Positions 1-9,700 of a stretch of 37,143 nt of DNA are shown piece by piece. The stretch's first letter is position 1; every line of letters begins with the position of its first letter. The notes beneath the pieces were generated by a model. That model ran no database searches. It saw nothing but the letters and a program-made list of their open reading frames with translations, and was not told where the DNA came from. This DNA is from Comamonadaceae bacterium (GTDB lineage: Bacteria > Pseudomonadota > Gammaproteobacteria > Burkholderiales > Burkholderiaceae_C). Location of the stretch: positions 1-37,143 of the forward strand of contig CANGPV010000012.1 of assembly GCA_947455935.1 (NCBI GenBank). Reading direction: 5' to 3'. The position numbers and the translations under genes are program-made.

Positions 1-420
1 TGGGCCGACATCGTGCTGTGGAAACCGGCATTTTTTGGCGTGAAACCCTTCATCATCATGAAGGGCGGCTTCATCGCCATGGCCGCCATGGGCGACCCCA
101 ATGCGTCCATCCCCACGCCACAACCGGTGCACTACCGCCCCATGTTTGGCGCCTTTGGCGGGGCATTGCATCGGGGTTCACTCAGCTTTGTGTCGCAAGC
201 GGGATTGGCTGGCGGCATTGGTGAACGCTATGGCCTGCACAAAACCTTGAGCGCGGTGAAAAACATCCGCGGCATTGGTAAGCGCCACATGCTGCATAAC
301 GACTACGCGCCGCACATGGATGTGGACGCCCAAACCTATGCGGTGCGGGCCGATGGGCAACTCCTCACCTGCGAACCCGCCAGCGTGCTGCCCATGGCGC
401 AGCGCTATTTCTTGTTCTGA
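1..420 (+). CDS. ureC: Urease subunit alpha, C-terminal part (cut by window start)
   Basis: This is the last 139 residues of the urease catalytic subunit, which hydrolyses urea to ammonia and carbamate at a di-nickel site in the cytoplasm. The reading frame is open from base 1 (the ORF track starts at an internal ATG at 13) and shows the conserved tail [23 protein letters not shown] and [11 protein letters not shown]. Full UreC is about 570 residues, so roughly three quarters, including the nickel ligands and the carbamylated lysine, lie outside the window. The frame ends in a normal TGA, and accessory genes ureE, ureF and ureG follow on the same strand. Identification is firm; completeness of the gene cannot be judged. 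Confidence 0.95.
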   Translation, partial: WADIVLWKPAFFGVKPFIIMKGGFIAMAAMGDPNASIPTPQPVHYRPMFGAFGGALHRGSLSFVSQAGLAGGIGERYGLHKTLSAVKNIRGIGKRHMLHNDYAPHMDVDAQTYAVRADGQLLTCEPASVLPMAQRYFLF

Positions 421-429
421 TTTTTATTT

Positions 430-448
430 GGGGTCAGATTCCAATTAA
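430..448 (+). repeat. Left arm of a perfect 19-bp inverted repeat flanking ureE
   Basis: The sequence GGGGTCAGATTCCAATTAA here is the exact reverse complement of bases 958-976. It occupies most of the 34-bp ureC-ureE gap, so ureE is left with no recognisable Shine-Dalgarno sequence. Similar GGGGTCAGA-type motifs are, from memory, scattered as REP-like elements in many proteobacterial genomes. That link is recall, not a search result. Confidence 0.85.
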
Positions 449-454
449 ATCAAC

Positions 455-961
455 ATGATCCATTTCTCCAAACTCATCCGACAAGGCCACGGCCTGGCCC
501 CTGCATTGCTCAAACGCGCAGCGTCCATCACCTTGGACTGGGATGTGCGACAAAAAAGCCGCTTTGAATCCACCGATAGCGCGGGTCGCCAAGTGGGTGT
601 GTTTTTGCAGCGCGGCCAAGTGGTGCGCGGTGGCGATGTACTGGTGGGTGAAGACGGCTCGCTGCTCATAGTACGGGCGGCAGACCAAGCCGTGTTGCGC
701 ATCACCCATTGCACAGCGCACGGCACGCCGTTTGACTTGACCCGCGCCGCCTACCACTTGGGCAACCGCCATGTGCCCATTGAGTTGCAAGCCGATCACT
801 TGAAAATCGAACCCGACCATGTGCTGGCCGACATGCTGCGCGCCATGCACCTCATCGTCAACGAGGTGAGTGAAAGTTTCGAGCCCGAAAACGGTGCTTA
901 TGGCGAGCATGGGGGTGGGCATCACCATGGCCAAGATCATGCGCACGACCACGGACATTAA
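455..961 (+). CDS. ureE: Urease accessory protein UreE (nickel metallochaperone)
   Basis: UreE binds nickel and delivers it to the UreDFG-apourease complex during active-site assembly. The 168-residue protein has the usual UreE N-terminal domain, with RFESTDSAGRQVGVFL and RGGDVLVGEDG, then a metal-binding domain with AYHLGNRH and a GHHHG-type tail. The last 22 residues hold eight histidines, the typical nickel-storage tail. The ATG at 455 has no good ribosome binding site because a repeat arm sits at 430-448. The TAA stop lies inside the second repeat arm and abuts the ureF start directly. The flanking inverted repeat is the odd feature; the protein itself looks normal. Confidence 0.95.
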   Translation: MIHFSKLIRQGHGLAPALLKRAASITLDWDVRQKSRFESTDSAGRQVGVFLQRGQVVRGGDVLVGEDGSLLIVRAADQAVLRITHCTAHGTPFDLTRAAYHLGNRHVPIELQADHLKIEPDHVLADMLRAMHLIVNEVSESFEPENGAYGEHGGGHHHGQDHAHDHGH

Positions 962-976
962 TTGGAATCTGACCCC
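958..976 (-). repeat. Right arm of a perfect 19-bp inverted repeat flanking ureE
   Basis: TTAATTGGAATCTGACCCC matches the reverse complement of 430-448 at all 19 bases. It spans the ureE stop codon and the TTG start of ureF, so the repeat encodes the first residues of UreF as annotated. Outside the 19 bp both sides are AT-rich but no longer complementary. Confidence 0.85.
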
Positions 977-1645
977 ATTTATTTATTGCGCTTGCTGCAA
1001 CTGGCGTCACCTGCTTTGCCGGTGGGTGGATTTTCATATTCCGAGGGCTTAGAGGCTGCTGTTGCGCACCAGTTGGTGCATGACGAAGCTTCAGCACAAG
1101 CATGGTTACTGGATCAACTGCATCTGGTGCAGGCTCGCAGCGAACTACCCATCGTGGCATTGGCCATCCCCGCGTGGCAAAACCATGACACGCAGCGTTT
1201 GAAACAACTTAACGATTGGGTGATGCAAACCCGCGAAACCTTCGAGATGCGTTTACAAACCGAGCAAATGGGCCGATCGCTGTTGATCTGGTTACGCAAC
1301 CAGGCTGGTGCAGACGCTGAACGTATGACCACCTGCGACAAGTTGCCCCCCACATGGCCCATGGTGTTTGCATTGGCCTTATCTACCCATGGCGTTCCCC
1401 TTCGAAGTGGCTTGATGACTGCAGCTTTTGGTTGGTCCGAGAATATGGTGCAAGCCGCCATCAAATCGGTACCCTTGGGGCAGCTGAGTGGTCAACGCTT
1501 ATTGGCAGCTCTAAGCGCTGACATTCCCCAAGCCGTCGATCACGCCATGCACTTACCTTTTGAACAATGCCAAGCATTTAGCCCGCGATTGGCGATACTG
1601 TCAGCGCGTCACGAAACCCAGTACTCCAGACTTTTCCGATCATGA
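962..1645 (+). CDS. ureF: Urease accessory protein UreF
   Basis: UreF works with UreD and UreG as the GTPase-regulating scaffold that inserts nickel into urease. The 227-residue product carries the family hallmark [21 protein letters not shown] near its N-terminus and the later stretch [14 protein letters not shown]. The only plausible start is TTG at 962, immediately after the ureE TAA; it gives the usual short lead before the LQLASPALP motif. No ATG or GTG is available in frame before that motif. The start lies within a 19-bp repeat arm, so initiation is probably coupled to ureE translation. The 3' end overlaps ureG by four bases (ATGA). Confidence 0.93.
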   Translation: MESDPIYLLRLLQLASPALPVGGFSYSEGLEAAVAHQLVHDEASAQAWLLDQLHLVQARSELPIVALAIPAWQNHDTQRLKQLNDWVMQTRETFEMRLQTEQMGRSLLIWLRNQAGADAERMTTCDKLPPTWPMVFALALSTHGVPLRSGLMTAAFGWSENMVQAAIKSVPLGQLSGQRLLAALSADIPQAVDHAMHLPFEQCQAFSPRLAILSARHETQYSRLFRS

Positions 1646-2301
1646 ACACACCTCTTCATCACATCGCTAACCGCAGCAAAAAACTCCCACCTCTTCGTGT
1701 TGGCATTGGCGGGCCTGTGGGTTCTGGCAAAACCACTTTGCTGGAAATGCTATGCAAAGCCATGCGTGATAACTATGACCTCATCGCCATCACCAACGAT
1801 ATTTACACCAAAGAAGATCAACGCTTGCTGACCATCAGCGGGGCTTTGCCTGCCGAGCGCATCATGGGCGTAGAAACTGGCGGGTGCCCGCACACGGCCA
1901 TACGCGAAGATGCCTCTATCAACTTAGAGGCTATTGACCGCATGTTAGAAAAATTCCCCAACGCCGACGTGGTGTTTGTGGAAAGCGGCGGAGATAACTT
2001 GGCTGCCACCTTCAGCCCCGAACTCAGCGACCTGACCATCTATGTGATCGATGTGGCGGCTGGCGAAAAAATTCCGCGCAAAGGAGGGCCAGGCATCACC
2101 AAAAGTGATTTGTTCATCATCAACAAAACCGATTTAGCCCCGCATGTTGGCGCTAACTTAGACATCATGCAATCGGACACCGAGCGTATGCGTGCCAGTC
2201 ACCAAGGTGTCAAACCTTATGTCATGACCAACCTTAAAACACAAATGGGCTTATCAGATGTGGTGAAATTCATCGAAACAAAAGGAATGTTGTTGTCATG
2301 A
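1642..2301 (+). CDS. ureG: Urease accessory GTPase UreG
   Basis: UreG is the SIMIBI-class GTPase whose GTP hydrolysis drives nickel transfer into urease. The 219-residue protein has a P-loop GPVGSGKT at residues 24-31, the metal-binding CPH motif in [15 protein letters not shown], the switch region [16 protein letters not shown] and the guanine-specificity motif NKTD. Length is normal for the family. Its ATG overlaps the end of ureF, and its stop overlaps the start of the next gene by four bases. That places a non-urease gene in apparent translational coupling with the urease operon. Confidence 0.97.
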   Translation: MNTPLHHIANRSKKLPPLRVGIGGPVGSGKTTLLEMLCKAMRDNYDLIAITNDIYTKEDQRLLTISGALPAERIMGVETGGCPHTAIREDASINLEAIDRMLEKFPNADVVFVESGGDNLAATFSPELSDLTIYVIDVAAGEKIPRKGGPGITKSDLFIINKTDLAPHVGANLDIMQSDTERMRASHQGVKPYVMTNLKTQMGLSDVVKFIETKGMLLS

Positions 2302-3641
2302 AGTTTTTTCGTCTCTTGTTAGCGACCTATTTGCTGATATGTTCATTGGTCGCAACGGTTCAAGCTCAAAATTTAAAACTGCAATTGCTGGCCCAAGACC
2401 TCACTGCGCCTGTGCATCTGGAAGAGCTGCCCGATGGCAGCGGTCGCATGCTGGTGGTGCAGCAAGATGGCTTGGTCAAAGTCTTGATGCCAGATGGAAA
2501 CATACTGCCCGAACCTTTCTTAGATTTGCGCAGTCGCATGTTCTCTTTGCAAAATGATTTTGAAGAACGCGGCTTGTTGGGTTTTGCTTTGCACCCACAG
2601 TTTGTCCGTAACGGACGTTTCTTTGTGTCGTATTCAGCCCCGCTGCGAGACACTGCACCTCAAAATTGGAACCACACGCGCCGCGTGTCGGAATTCACCA
2701 CCAAGCCTCATAGCGTGGCGCCTGTCGATCTGGCCACTGAACGTGCGCTCATTGTTCAAGACTGGCCCAGTCGCAAACACAACGGCGGTGCCTTGGCATT
2801 TGGGCCAGATGGCATGTTGTTCATTGGTTTGGGCGACAGCGGGGCGTCCCATGGATTTGGCAAGTCTGTCATTTGGGAAGCCTTTAACGTACCTGCCGAA
2901 GGTTTGTTGTGGGACTTGATGGCGCAAGACAAGCACAGCTTGTACGGCAAAATTTTGCGTATCGATGTGGACCATGGTTATCCAGGCTATGCCATTCCCA
3001 ACGGCAACCCCTTGAATGCCTCACAAGGTCGACCTGAAATTTGGGCCTGGGGATTTCGTAATCCTTACCGCATGGCATTTGACCGAAATGGCAGCGGCGA
3101 CTTGTACGTCACAGCCATTGCCGAGACTTTGTGGGAGGCTGCTTACAAAGTGAAGCGTCCTGGTAATTTCGGCTGGCCTTTGATCGAAGCGTCGCATTGC
3201 GTGGATCGCCTGCAGCCGCGTAAACCACCTGCGCAGTGCCCTCGTCAAGGTGCAGGTGGCGAGCCTTTGGTCATGCCGGTTGTCGAGTACGCCAATATGC
3301 AAGTCAACCATCCCGACTCTTCTGCGCTCAATATCAAAGGCGTTGGAACCGCCGTGACGGGCGTGCGTATGTACCGCGGTGCAGCTATTCCCTTGTTGCA
3401 AGGAAAATTGGTGGTGGCAGATTGGAGCGCATCTTTCAAGCAAGCCTCAGGACAACTCTTTATCGCCACACCTCAATTGCAAAGCGACAAGCAATGGCCG
3501 CTTGAAAAACTCATGCAACTAGACAGTCGGGTGATCAGCTTGGCCGAAGACCGCAGCGGTGAAATTTATGTGTTAACCCATGAAGGTATGGGCCCCTTTG
3601 GTAATACCGGCAAAGTGTTTCGTTTGGTTTCTCAACCATGA
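2298..3641 (+). CDS. Secreted PQQ-dependent sugar dehydrogenase family protein
   Basis: This is a soluble glucose/sorbosone dehydrogenase-type beta-propeller, a family that oxidises sugars or related alcohols with PQQ; the true substrate cannot be read from sequence. Residues 1-23 form a Sec signal peptide ending VQA, so the protein should be periplasmic. Family motifs include [46 protein letters not shown] and GNFGWP. At 447 residues it is in the family range. The ATG at 2298 overlaps the ureG stop (ATGA) and its own stop overlaps the next gene (ATGA), so it is probably co-translated with urease genes. A functional tie to urea metabolism is not evident. Family confidence is high, substrate unknown. 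Confidence 0.85.
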   Translation: MKFFRLLLATYLLICSLVATVQAQNLKLQLLAQDLTAPVHLEELPDGSGRMLVVQQDGLVKVLMPDGNILPEPFLDLRSRMFSLQNDFEERGLLGFALHPQFVRNGRFFVSYSAPLRDTAPQNWNHTRRVSEFTTKPHSVAPVDLATERALIVQDWPSRKHNGGALAFGPDGMLFIGLGDSGASHGFGKSVIWEAFNVPAEGLLWDLMAQDKHSLYGKILRIDVDHGYPGYAIPNGNPLNASQGRPEIWAWGFRNPYRMAFDRNGSGDLYVTAIAETLWEAAYKVKRPGNFGWPLIEASHCVDRLQPRKPPAQCPRQGAGGEPLVMPVVEYANMQVNHPDSSALNIKGVGTAVTGVRMYRGAAIPLLQGKLVVADWSASFKQASGQLFIATPQLQSDKQWPLEKLMQLDSRVISLAEDRSGEIYVLTHEGMGPFGNTGKVFRLVSQP

Positions 3642-4645
3642 TGAACACTCGCTCATGGCTTGCCCTGTTGGCATGTTCATGGGCGCTTCTGGGGCAAGCG
3701 CAAGAAGCCATCTATGGCGGCGAGCTTCAAGGGTTTGACTACCCCGCGCCCGTTCAACACTTTACTTTCACCTCGCAGCAACAAGCCATGCACATGGCTT
3801 ACTTGGATATACGTCCAGCCAAACCCAATGGCCATGTGGCTGTGTTGTTGCATGGCAAAAATTTTTGCGCCGCCACTTGGCAGTCCACTTACGAGGTGCT
3901 GCAGCAATATGGATTTCGGGTCATCGTTCCCGATCAAATTGGTTTTTGTAAATCCAGCAAACCTGCAGCCTACCAATACAGCTTTCAGCAACTGGCGCAC
4001 AACACCCATGCGTTGCTGGCCTCCTTAGGTATTTCACAAACCACTGTCATTGGCCATTCGACGGGTGGCATGTTGGCCACCCGATACGCCTTGATGTTTC
4101 CCGATGCGGTGAAACAATTGGTGATGGTCAACCCGATTGGCTTAGAGGATTGGAAAGCCATGGGTGTGCCCAGCTTAAGCGTTGACCAGTGGTACCAACG
4201 TGAATTGCAAGTGACCGATGAGCGCATACGCAACTATGAGCGAAGCACTTATTACGTCAACGAATGGAAGCCCGAATACGAACCTTGGGTTCAAATGATC
4301 GCAGGTATGTTTCGTGGGCCAGACAAACAAACAGTGGCTTGGCATTCAGCCCTGCTCTACGACATGATTGTCAATCAACCCGTGGTCTACGAATTTCCTT
4401 TGCTCAAAGTACCTACGCTGCTGTTGATAGGTGAAAAGGACAACACGGCCATTGGCAAAGACCTGGTCTCGCCCGAATTGAAAGCCCGCATGGGTTTGTA
4501 CCCCGAGTTGGCCAGACGCACGGCCAAGACCATACCCGGCGCTAGGCTGGTGCTGTTTCCCGATTTAGGCCATGCCCCTCAAATGCAAAACCCGCAACGC
4601 TTTCATACGGCCTTGGTGAACAACCTGATGGCGCTGCAAGATTGA
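3638..4645 (+). CDS. Secreted alpha/beta hydrolase
   Basis: A 335-residue alpha/beta hydrolase with an N-terminal signal peptide (about residues 1-21, ending GQA), so probably periplasmic. It has the oxyanion-hole region LLHGKNFCAATW, the nucleophile elbow GHSTGG with Ser141, a likely acid in LLIGEKDNT and the catalytic His in DLGHAPQMQNP. The chemistry would be ester, lactone or related hydrolysis; the substrate is unknown. ATG codons at 3638 and 3641 are both possible starts, and the first overlaps the stop of the sugar dehydrogenase gene. A sugar dehydrogenase followed by a hydrolase could make and open a lactone, but this is only inference from neighbourhood. It ends one base before the convergent SDR gene. 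Confidence 0.85.
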   Translation: MMNTRSWLALLACSWALLGQAQEAIYGGELQGFDYPAPVQHFTFTSQQQAMHMAYLDIRPAKPNGHVAVLLHGKNFCAATWQSTYEVLQQYGFRVIVPDQIGFCKSSKPAAYQYSFQQLAHNTHALLASLGISQTTVIGHSTGGMLATRYALMFPDAVKQLVMVNPIGLEDWKAMGVPSLSVDQWYQRELQVTDERIRNYERSTYYVNEWKPEYEPWVQMIAGMFRGPDKQTVAWHSALLYDMIVNQPVVYEFPLLKVPTLLLIGEKDNTAIGKDLVSPELKARMGLYPELARRTAKTIPGARLVLFPDLGHAPQMQNPQRFHTALVNNLMALQD

Positions 4646-4646
4646 T

Positions 4647-5327
4647 TCAGCGCTGTACCCAACCGCCACAGACGGGGAAGACTTGACCCACAAAACAATC
4701 TGCCTTGTCTGAGCATAAATACGCAGCGAACTCTGCATCCTCGTGGGCTTTCACCAACCGACCCAAGGGAACTTCACGTTGCAGTCGCTCTATAAAGCGA
4801 GGATTGACCTGAACCTCGGGCGGAAAATACGTGGGGTTCTCGACAAAGTTTTGCGCAATGGCGTTGACTTGAATGTTCAAAGGCGCCAACTCCACACCCA
4901 CGGCTTGCACCCAAGACAGTTGGGCTCCCCGTGCTGCGCTGTAGCTAGAAGCTCGCTTCATGCCTCGCAAGGCACTGGCACTGCCCATGACCAACAACTT
5001 GCCCTTGCCGCGAAGCTGCATCTGCGGCAACAGGGCTTTGAGCAGCCTGGGCAAGGGATGAACCATGATGTCAAACACCTCAGTCCATTCGGCATCTTTG
5101 ACTTCAGCAGCGGGGGTAGAAGGTGCAGACATGGCCAAGTTAGCGACCAAGACATCGATGTGTCCATGGCTTTGCACCAACTGTGCTGGGGCATCGGGCG
5201 CAATCAATGACCGGGTATCCGCCAACACTATTGCCCCATGTGCACGCAAAGCTTCACACAGCGCTGGGCCCATGAAGTCTTCGGCTTGGGTAACCACAAT
5301 TCGCAAACCTTGCAACATGCTAGTCAT
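4647..5327 (-). CDS. SDR protein with halohydrin dehalogenase fingerprint
   Basis: A 226-residue protein of the short-chain dehydrogenase fold that lacks the TGxxxGxG dinucleotide motif and has Arg in place of the catalytic Lys. The N-terminus reads VVTQAEDFMG, matching T-X4-F-X-G (T13, F18, G20). The active site is S116, Y129, R133, matching S-X12-Y-X3-R. These two patterns are the published fingerprint of halohydrin dehalogenases, which convert vicinal haloalcohols to epoxides and need no NAD(P). The stretch NFVENPTYFPPE followed by GQVFPVCGGW resembles HheC-type enzymes as I recall them. It is the last gene of a minus-strand operon, nine bases after the DUF6172 gene. It could instead be an unrelated degenerate SDR; enzyme activity is inferred. 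Confidence 0.75.
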   Translation of the reverse strand: MTSMLQGLRIVVTQAEDFMGPALCEALRAHGAIVLADTRSLIAPDAPAQLVQSHGHIDVLVANLAMSAPSTPAAEVKDAEWTEVFDIMVHPLPRLLKALLPQMQLRGKGKLLVMGSASALRGMKRASSYSAARGAQLSWVQAVGVELAPLNIQVNAIAQNFVENPTYFPPEVQVNPRFIERLQREVPLGRLVKAHEDAEFAAYLCSDKADCFVGQVFPVCGGWVQR

Positions 5328-5336
5328 CCTGTGGGC

Positions 5337-5666
5337 CTACTCGGGTAAATCATCCTCGGGGTGCGCAAGCAAAACCACTTCGGGCTTGGGCGAGCGCTTG
5401 CCATGCTTGGCCAATATTTCTACATACACAGACTTGGCCTCTGCTTTGGCTAAGGCATCGATAGCAGCTATCAAAGCAGCCACATGCACCACGTCGGCAT
5501 CACTGGCTTGCAAACCGCATTTGCAATCGAAGTCCCAAAAGTCCACGCCTTCGGGTAGATCGCGTCGACGTTCACGTTTGAGGTATTTACGTACCTCGTG
5601 TTTGACAGCATCCAGCACCCTATCCGGGTGACGTCCATCGATGTGCAAGGGGAAATTTTTTCGCAT
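5337..5666 (-). CDS. DUF6172 family protein
   Basis: A 109-residue soluble protein of unknown function. It matches my memory of the DUF6172 family: HPDRVLDAVKHEVRKYLKRERRRDLPEGVDFWDFDCKCG near the start, then VVHVAALIAAIDALAKAEAKSVYVEILAKHGKR. It holds two cysteines in DCKCG and a strongly basic helix. The gene starts eight bases after the stop of the methyltransferase gene and is followed nine bases later by the SDR gene, so the set is probably one transcript. No signal peptide or membrane segment is visible, and no function can be assigned. Confidence 0.8.
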   Translation of the reverse strand: MRKNFPLHIDGRHPDRVLDAVKHEVRKYLKRERRRDLPEGVDFWDFDCKCGLQASDADVVHVAALIAAIDALAKAEAKSVYVEILAKHGKRSPKPEVVLLAHPEDDLPE

Positions 5667-5673
5667 AGACCGA

Positions 5674-6792
5674 TTATGCGGCCCTCACACCCAAGCGCCA
5701 TAACGAGGTCAGCTCTTGAGACCGCGCTGTATGCAATGCGTCCGAACTGTCACTGACTTTAGGGTGGCGCGGACGAATGTCCAATCGTCCCAAGACCTGC
5801 AGTCCTGCATCCGCAATCCATTGCAACAATTCCTCGCGGGTGCGCAAATTGAAGTGTTCGGCCAGATCAGACAGCAGCAACCAAGCCTCACCCCCCGGGG
5901 ATAGATGGGTCGCTACACCAGAGAGGAAAGTACGCAACATGCGGCTTTGAGGGTCATAAATCGCCTGCTCCAACAAGGAGGTGGCTTTGCCAGGTAACCA
6001 GGGTGGGTTGCACACAATCAAGGGTGACTGACCCGCTGGAAACACATCATCTATCTGTACCTGCGCTCTGTCGGATAAACCTAAGCGCTGCAAGTTGTCA
6101 GACGCACAACGCACGGCACGTTCACTGCTGTCAGTCGCTATGACCCGCTTGACGCCTCGCATCAACAACAGCGCAGCAACCACACCCGACCCCGTGCCTA
6201 TATCCCATGCCAACTCATTGGATGGCAAGGGCGATTGCGCCAACACATCCAGATATTCGCTGCGCACAGGTGCAAATACGCCGTAGTGAGGATGGATAAA
6301 GAAACGGTCAAGTCCTTGCACCTCGATAGGTACACCTTTGCGCTGCCATTCGTAAGCACTGATGATGCCCAGCAACTCCCGCACAGCCACCACCCTCACC
6401 GCTGCCGTTGCGGGCCCCCAAGCACTTTGCAGAGCCTCTTTGACATCGGGCGCTCTGCGCAGCGCAATACGGTAATCAGCTTCGATGGTCAAGGTCACCA
6501 TCGATAGGATGCGTGCTCGCTGCGCTTGCGCCATGCGGTAAGCATGAAAGGCTTGCGGCATGGCGTTGGTCGAGGTCTGAGACCTTACGGGACGATGGAC
6601 ACGACGCGTCAGCGCTTGCAGCAATTGCTTGGCTTGCTGAAAGTCTCCCTGCCAAAGCACGGCTGTTCCTGCACATGCCAAGCGATAAGCTTTGTCTGCG
6701 TTACAACTGTCGTCCACCACCTCAAAACGCTGAGGTGCTGCAGCCGAACTGGCTGAATACCAATGGTTCTTCAGCGTACCTAGCTCAAGCAT
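5674..6792 (-). CDS. Class I SAM-dependent methyltransferase (HemK/RsmC-like)
   Basis: A 372-residue methyltransferase. The C-terminal half has motif [15 protein letters not shown] and motif [19 protein letters not shown] motifs mark enzymes that methylate amide or base nitrogens, such as HemK/PrmC and RsmC/RlmG. The N-terminal half (about 170 residues) is a less conserved substrate domain, ending in [14 protein letters not shown]. The ORF track begins at 6894, but that extension overlaps the upstream gene. The ATG at 6792 overlaps the upstream stop in ATGCTTGA, a typical coupled start, and is preferred. The target molecule is unknown. It sits between the hydantoinase/oxoprolinase gene and the DUF6172 gene. 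Confidence 0.85.
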   Translation of the reverse strand: MLELGTLKNHWYSASSAAAPQRFEVVDDSCNADKAYRLACAGTAVLWQGDFQQAKQLLQALTRRVHRPVRSQTSTNAMPQAFHAYRMAQAQRARILSMVTLTIEADYRIALRRAPDVKEALQSAWGPATAAVRVVAVRELLGIISAYEWQRKGVPIEVQGLDRFFIHPHYGVFAPVRSEYLDVLAQSPLPSNELAWDIGTGSGVVAALLLMRGVKRVIATDSSERAVRCASDNLQRLGLSDRAQVQIDDVFPAGQSPLIVCNPPWLPGKATSLLEQAIYDPQSRMLRTFLSGVATHLSPGGEAWLLLSDLAEHFNLRTREELLQWIADAGLQVLGRLDIRPRHPKVSDSSDALHTARSQELTSLWRLGVRAA

Positions 6793-9700
6793 CAAGGTAA
6801 GCACCGCCGCCTGGCGTATGGATCTCAAACACATCACCCACTTGCATTTGCACTTGGTCGATATGTCCCAAGATCTGCACCTCGCCATCGGCACGAACCA
6901 CCCGGTTGATACCTGGTTGCCCCGCCCCGCCCCCAGCTAAACCAAAAGCTGGGTACACACGCCCGTTGGAGAGAATGCCCGCTGTCATGGGCTCTAAAAA
7001 CTGAATACGCCTTTGGCCACCATCACCCCCTCCATACTTGCCTTGTCCACCTGAGCCATGGCGCAAACTGTAAGACAGCAATCGCACAGGAAAGCGAAAC
7101 TCCAAGACCTCGGGATCTGTCAAACGTGAATTCGTCATATGGGTTTGCACGACCGATGTGCCTGCAAAACCTCCACAGGCCATACCGCTCTCGTCAAACA
7201 CAGGACCAGCGCCGCTGCCCCCCGAAATGGTTTCGTAATACTGGTAGGTATCGTTGCCAAAGGTGAAATTGTTCATGGTGGGTTGGCTGCCCGCCATCAC
7301 ACCCAAAGCACCGTACAGCGCGTTGGTGATGCAGCTTGATGTCTCCACATTGCCCGCCACCACGGATGCAGGTGGCAAGGGGTTGAGCATGCAACCTTCA
7401 GGAATGATGACGTGAATGGGTTTTAAACAACCCGCATTCAATGGAATGTCGTCTTCCACCAAGGTACGAAACACATACAACACCGCTGCCATGCAGACAG
7501 CACGGGGCGCATTGAAGTTATTGGTTTGCTGGGGCGAGGTACCTGTGAAATCAATCACTGCGCTGCGTGCAGACGCATCGATATGCACCTGCACTTGTAT
7601 CAAAGCACCGTTGTCCAGTGGAAAGCTAAAGCTGCGACGCGTATCGTCGCCAAACCGCTTGGCCAAACGGGTGATGGCACGGCGCACGGCTTCTTCGGCG
7701 TTGTCTTGCACATGCTGCATATAAGCCTGCACCACGGGCAAGCTGTAATGCGCCACCATGCGACTTAACTCTTGCGCGCCTTTTTCGTTGGCGGCAATTT
7801 GCGCTTTTAAGTCAGCCATGTTTTGTGCAGGGTTGCGACTGGGATAGGCACCGCTTTGCAGCAAAGCCAACATGGCTGCTTCACGCAAGACACCTTTTTC
7901 CACCAATTTGAAGTTTTGGATTTGCACACCCTCTTCGTCAATGGTGGTGGAGAACGGGGGCATGGAACCCGGCGAAATGCCACCAATATCAGCATGGTGG
8001 CCACGCGAGCCCACATAAAACGAAGGTTGGTCTAAGCCATCTAGGTACACCGGCGTGATGACGGTCACATCGGGTAAATGGGTACCGCCGTGGTAGGGGT
8101 CGTTCAAGACATACACATCGCCTGCCTGCATACGTCCAGCGTTATCACGTATCACTGTTTTGATGCTCTCACCCATGGAGCCCAAATGCACAGGCATATG
8201 CGGCGCGTTGGCAATCAACTCACCTTGCTGATTGAAAAGAGCGCATGAAAAATCCAAACGCTCTTTGATGTTGACCGAGTGAGCCGTGTTTTGTAATTGC
8301 AAACCCATTTGCTCGGCAATGTTCATGAACAGGTTGTTAAACACCTCGAGTTGCACAGGGTCCACCGAGGTACCCGCAGCAAAGGCAGTTTGTCGCGGCG
8401 TGATGCGTTGCAACACCAGATGGTTCAGTGCCGTCAACTTGGCTTGCCAACCCATCTCGATGACGATGGTGGCATGACGTTCCACCACCAGCGCGGGACC
8501 CGTCAGCACATCGCCTGCTTGCATGTCCTCCCGTCGTACCAAGGCAGCTTCTTGCCACGCCCCGTTCAAGTACATACGCGTGGATGTATGCGCTGGTCTA
8601 CCACGTGAAGGAAGAAGGTCTTGCAGCTTCTCCGGCATAGGTTCACCCGCCAGCACGGCTTCAACCGATACAGCTTCCACCACCAAAGCTTTGTCAGACA
8701 TGATGAAAGCAAAGCGCCGCAGATAGGCTTCTTCAAATGCTTGCTTCACTTCTTGCAGACTTCCCATGGGCACCATCAAGGCTGAGTCGGTGCCTGCATA
8801 GCGAATATGCACCCTCTCCCGAGTGTGCAACTCGCCACCACCGATGATTTGATTTTGCAAAGCGGTTTGTGCTTGAACAGCCAACTCTGACAGGGTATTG
8901 CGCAACTCGGGCCACAGCGAGTCTTGCAAGGTTTTTTCCAGCGCTAGTTCTTTGATCAAACTTTGCGCTGCCAAGCCCATGCCATAGGCCGACAACACAC
9001 CAGCCATGGGGTGAATCAAAATCTTTGACATACCCAGTGCATCAGCCACTGCACAGGCGTGCTGTCCGCCTGCACCCCCAAAGCACTGCAAGGTGTAGGC
9101 GGTGACGTCATAGCCTCGAGCCACTGAAATTTTTTGAACAGCATGCGCCATTTGCTGAACCGCGATATGCACAAAACCTTCGGCAACTTCTTCGGGTGTT
9201 TTGCCTACCAGTTGCGACAGGTGAGCAAACCCTTGTGCAACCACTTGCGCATCCAAAGCTTGGTCACCTTGGGGGCCAAATACAGCAGGGAAGTAGGCAG
9301 GTTGCAGTTTGCCCAGTTGCACATTGGCGTCGGTCACGGTCAGCGGGCCGCCTTTGCGGTAACACGCGGGTCCTGGGTCTGCACCTGCGCTTTGAGGTCC
9401 CACCCGAAAACGTGATCCATCAAATTGCAACAGCGATCCGCCACCTGCCGCCACCGTGTGGATGTGCAACATGGGTGCACGCATTCGCACACCGGCAACT
9501 TGCGTATCAAACTCGCGTTCAAGCTCCCCCGCGTAATGGCTGACATCCGTCGAAGTGCCACCCATGTCAAAGCCAATGACTTGTGTAGCGCCCTCAAGCC
9601 CATCGCCATGTGCAAAGGCCATGTCAGCGGTTTTGGCCATGCCGACGATGCCGCCAGCGGGTCCCGACAAAATTGCATCTTTGCCTTGAAAGGCTTGTGC

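Noticed and set aside
421-990. Insertion sequence around ureE suggested by the inverted repeats
   Set aside because: No transposase is present between the arms, no target duplication is seen, and ureE is a normal urease gene in its usual place.
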